In this document: positions 62,370-64,000 of the stretch, in pieces
How positions within the stretch are numbered: the stretch's first letter is position 1
Layout: each line of letters opens with the position of its first letter
From: Microbacterium helvum
GTDB lineage: Bacteria > Actinomycetota > Actinomycetes > Actinomycetales > Microbacteriaceae
NCBI RefSeq assembly: GCF_014779795.1
Contig: NZ_JACXZS010000009.1
Location: forward strand, 124,001 to 188,000
DNA length: 64,000 bases
Reading direction: 5' to 3'
The notes under the pieces: model-generated
Told to the model about the DNA's origin: nothing
The model's input: the letters and a program-made list of their open reading frames with translations, nothing else
Database searches by the model: none
Translations under genes and position numbers: made by a program

Positions 62370-63091
62370 CGTACGAACTCCTCCAGGTCCTTCACCACCA
62401 CATGCGCCCCGGCATCCACCAGGTCCTGCGCGCCGACTCCGCGATCGACTCCCACCACCAGCCCGAAGCCGCCGGCGGCCGCCGAGCGCACCCCGCTGAT
62501 CGCGTCCTCGACGGCGGCGCTGCGCGCGGGCTCGACCCCCAGCATCCGTGCTGCCTCGACGAACACGTCGGGAGCGGGCTTGGAGGCGAGGTGGTCGCGC
62601 TCGGCGATCACGCCGTCCATCACGACCGCGAACCGGTCGCGGATGCGGGCCGCGGCCAGCACCTCTTCGGCGTTCTTCGAGCTCGACACCACGGCGACCG
62701 GCGTGCCGGCCGCCGCCAGCGCGTCGAGCAGGCGCAGCGATCCAGGATACGCGGCGATCCCGTCCGCGCGAAGCACGCGCTCGAACACCGCGTTCTTGCG
62801 GTTGCCGATGCCGCACACCGTATCGGCTGTCGGCGGGTCTGACGGATCGCCCCAGGGCACCTCGACGTCGCGCGAGCGCAGCAGGCTCGCCACGCCGTCG
62901 TACCGCTTCTTGCCGTCGAGGTGGTCGAAGTAATCGCGCTCGGTGTAGGGCGGTGCGATGTCCCACGTGGCGAAGAGCTCTTCGAACATCGTCTGCCACG
63001 CGTGCATGTGCACCTCGGCGGTCGGCGTCAGCACGCCGTCCAGATCGAACAGCACGGCGTCGTAGGCGGTGAGGTCGGGAAGGGCGTCCAT
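62366..63091 (-). CDS. Beta-phosphoglucomutase-like HAD hydrolase
   Basis: A 241-residue HAD-IA enzyme: motif I AVLFDLDGVLTPTAEVHMHA, cap region from residue 20 to 95, motif II VAVVSSSKNAEEVLAAARIR, motif III lysine in HLASKPAPDVFVEAARMLGV and motif IV AAVEDAISGVRSAAAGGFGL. This is the layout of beta-phosphoglucomutase, which turns the beta-glucose-1-phosphate made by GH65 enzymes into glucose-6-phosphate. The two genes overlap, which supports that pairing. ATG 63091 follows a -10 box by seven bases. Confidence 0.92.
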   Translation of the reverse strand: MDALPDLTAYDAVLFDLDGVLTPTAEVHMHAWQTMFEELFATWDIAPPYTERDYFDHLDGKKRYDGVASLLRSRDVEVPWGDPSDPPTADTVCGIGNRKNAVFERVLRADGIAAYPGSLRLLDALAAAGTPVAVVSSSKNAEEVLAAARIRDRFAVVMDGVIAERDHLASKPAPDVFVEAARMLGVEPARSAAVEDAISGVRSAAAGGFGLVVGVDRGVGAQDLVDAGAHVVVKDLEEFVR

Positions 63092-63098
63092 GGGCTTC

Positions 63099-63104
63099 AG
63101 GGTA
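63099..63104 (-). promoter_or_regulatory. -10 box of leaderless promoter, HAD-GH65 operon
   Basis: TACCCT, seven bases before the ATG at 63091. Confidence 0.5.
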
Positions 63105-63115
63105 CGTGGGGCAGG

Positions 63116-64000
63116 TTACGCGCGGGAGACGGCGAGAGTCTGTCGCGCGATCTCGAGCTCTTCGTCGGTGGGAACGACGAGCACCGTCACGCGCGATGCG
63201 TCGGTCGAGATGACGCGGATGCCGCGCTCCGGGCTCTCGTTGCGGTCGGGGTCGATCTCGACGCCGGCGAACCCGAGCGTCTCGAGCGCACCGGCGCGCA
63301 CGTGAGGGGCGTTCTCGCCGACGCCCGCGGTGAACGAGATGATGTCGGCGCCGCCGAGCTGCGCGAGGTAGGCGCCCGCGTACGTGCGCAGCCGATGCAC
63401 GTACACCTCGAACGCGAGGACGGCGCGCTCGTCGCCGCGCTCGATGCCGGCGCGGATGTCGCGCAGATCGTTGGATCCCGCCAGCCCGAGCAGTCCGCTG
63501 CGCTTGTTCAGCAGGTCGTCGAGGTCGTCGATCGTCATGCCGCCGCGGCGCGCGAGCTGGAACAGCACGGCGGGGTCGATGTCGCCCGACCGGGTGCCCA
63601 TCACGAGCCCTTCCAACGGCGTGAAGCCCATCGACGTGTCGACCGAGCGCCCGCCGTCGATCGCGGTGACGGAGGCGCCGTTGCCCAGGTGGAACACGAT
63701 CTGCTTGAGGTCCTCGAGCGGGCGCCCCACGAACGCGGCCGCCGCTTCGCTCACGAACTTGTGCGACGTGCCGTGGAATCCGTACCGGCGGATGCGATGG
63801 GATGCCGCCACGTCGGCGTCGATCGCATAGGTATAGGCGGCGGGCGCCAGGGTCTGGTGGAACGCCGTGTCGAACACCGCGACGTGGGGAGCGTCGGGGA
63901 ACGCGCGGCGCGCGGCCAGGATGCCCGCGAGATTCGCCGGGTTGTGCAGCGGCGCGAGGACGGACAGCTCATCGATGTTGATCTCGACGAGCGGCGTGAT
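63116..64000 (-). CDS. ackA: Acetate kinase, partial (5' end outside window)
   Basis: The last 294 residues are visible; the N-terminus lies beyond base 64000, so the ATG at 63877 is internal and not the true start. Characteristic blocks are LAPLHNPANLAGILAARRAF, VAVFDTAFHQTLAPAAYTYA, RIRRYGFHGTSHKFVSEAAA, IVFHLGNGASVTAIDGGRSV and DTSMGFTPLEGLVMGTRSGD, then FTAGVGENAPHVR. The catalytic Arg and His of the family lie in these blocks. It makes ATP from acetyl phosphate; pta is expected upstream. Confidence 0.97.
   Translation of the reverse strand: MTPLVEINIDELSVLAPLHNPANLAGILAARRAFPDAPHVAVFDTAFHQTLAPAAYTYAIDADVAASHRIRRYGFHGTSHKFVSEAAAAFVGRPLEDLKQIVFHLGNGASVTAIDGGRSVDTSMGFTPLEGLVMGTRSGDIDPAVLFQLARRGGMTIDDLDDLLNKRSGLLGLAGSNDLRDIRAGIERGDERAVLAFEVYVHRLRTYAGAYLAQLGGADIISFTAGVGENAPHVRAGALETLGFAGVEIDPDRNESPERGIRVISTDASRVTVLVVPTDEELEIARQTLAVSRA

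Noticed and set aside
59841..62933. 1030-codon open frame on the + strand opposite the GH65 gene
   Set aside because: It is a GC-rich antisense shadow; the minus-strand GH65 frame has family motifs and a proper start, this one has neither.

Overview
The window comes from a high-GC Gram-positive actinobacterium, most likely a Microbacteriaceae (Microbacterium-like). The evidence is the very GC-rich coding sequence, an actinobacterial tad pilus locus of the Rv3654c-Rv3659c type, a dnaX-recR-lysC-asd neighbourhood, lldR-lldD, Mqo and PASTA-type penicillin-binding proteins, and many leaderless genes with a TANNNT box 6-7 bases before the start codon. Nearly the whole window reads as core chromosome. 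I see no transposase, prophage, rRNA or CRISPR array.

Layout. 0-4.6 kb: a truncated conserved gene, an AraC regulator plus VOC protein, an anti-sigma-like membrane protein, a Ser/Thr kinase, tRNA-Lys and a CPBP protease. 4.7-11.6 kb: narGHJI, a complete respiratory nitrate reductase operon with overlapping genes. 11.6-14.0 kb: a four-gene unit of lipoprotein, atypical NRAMP transporter and two PRC-barrel-like proteins. 14.1-19.4 kb: a GNAT enzyme, an MMPL exporter with pncA, and a DMT permease. 19.5-22.5 kb: tRNA-Thr and the metQNI methionine importer. 22.6-29.0 kb: a secreted tripeptidyl-aminopeptidase-like lipoprotein, holB, tmk and topA. 29.1-32.2 kb: the tad pilus operon. 32.7-39.3 kb: acs, ridA, a DUF4177-like protein, a class A PBP and a metallophosphoesterase. 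39.4-46.7 kb: tRNA-Pro, a HAD phosphatase, lldD/lldR, a DUF1295 protein, tdk, a DUF2207 protein and a pyrimidine-dimer glycosylase-like protein. 46.7-55.9 kb: mqo, asd, a GNAT enzyme, lysC, a DMT permease, recR and dnaX. 56.0-59.1 kb: a TPP riboswitch driving thiM, thiE and a thiD-tenA fusion. 59.1-64.0 kb: a YdeI-like protein, a GH65 phosphorylase with a beta-phosphoglucomutase-like HAD, and the 3' part of ackA.

How the genes fit together. Acs, AckA, LldD and Mqo feed carbon into respiration, and NarGHJI offers nitrate as an electron acceptor. GH65 phosphorylase and its HAD partner form a phosphorolytic disaccharide route (glucose-1-phosphate to glucose-6-phosphate). LysC and Asd supply lysine, threonine, methionine and diaminopimelate, while MetQNI imports methionine. 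HolB, DnaX, Tmk, TopA and RecR are replication and repair functions.

The least ordinary content is non-coding or intragenic. A 62-63 bp repeat occurs three times, once inside the MMPL gene and twice inside dnaX. Three intergenic spacers (25.4, 48.3 and 49.8 kb) carry locus-specific short units arranged in opposing orientations. There are also a palindrome over the MMPL promoter, paired LldR-type operators, and an over-represented word GGATGC/GCATCC across the window.
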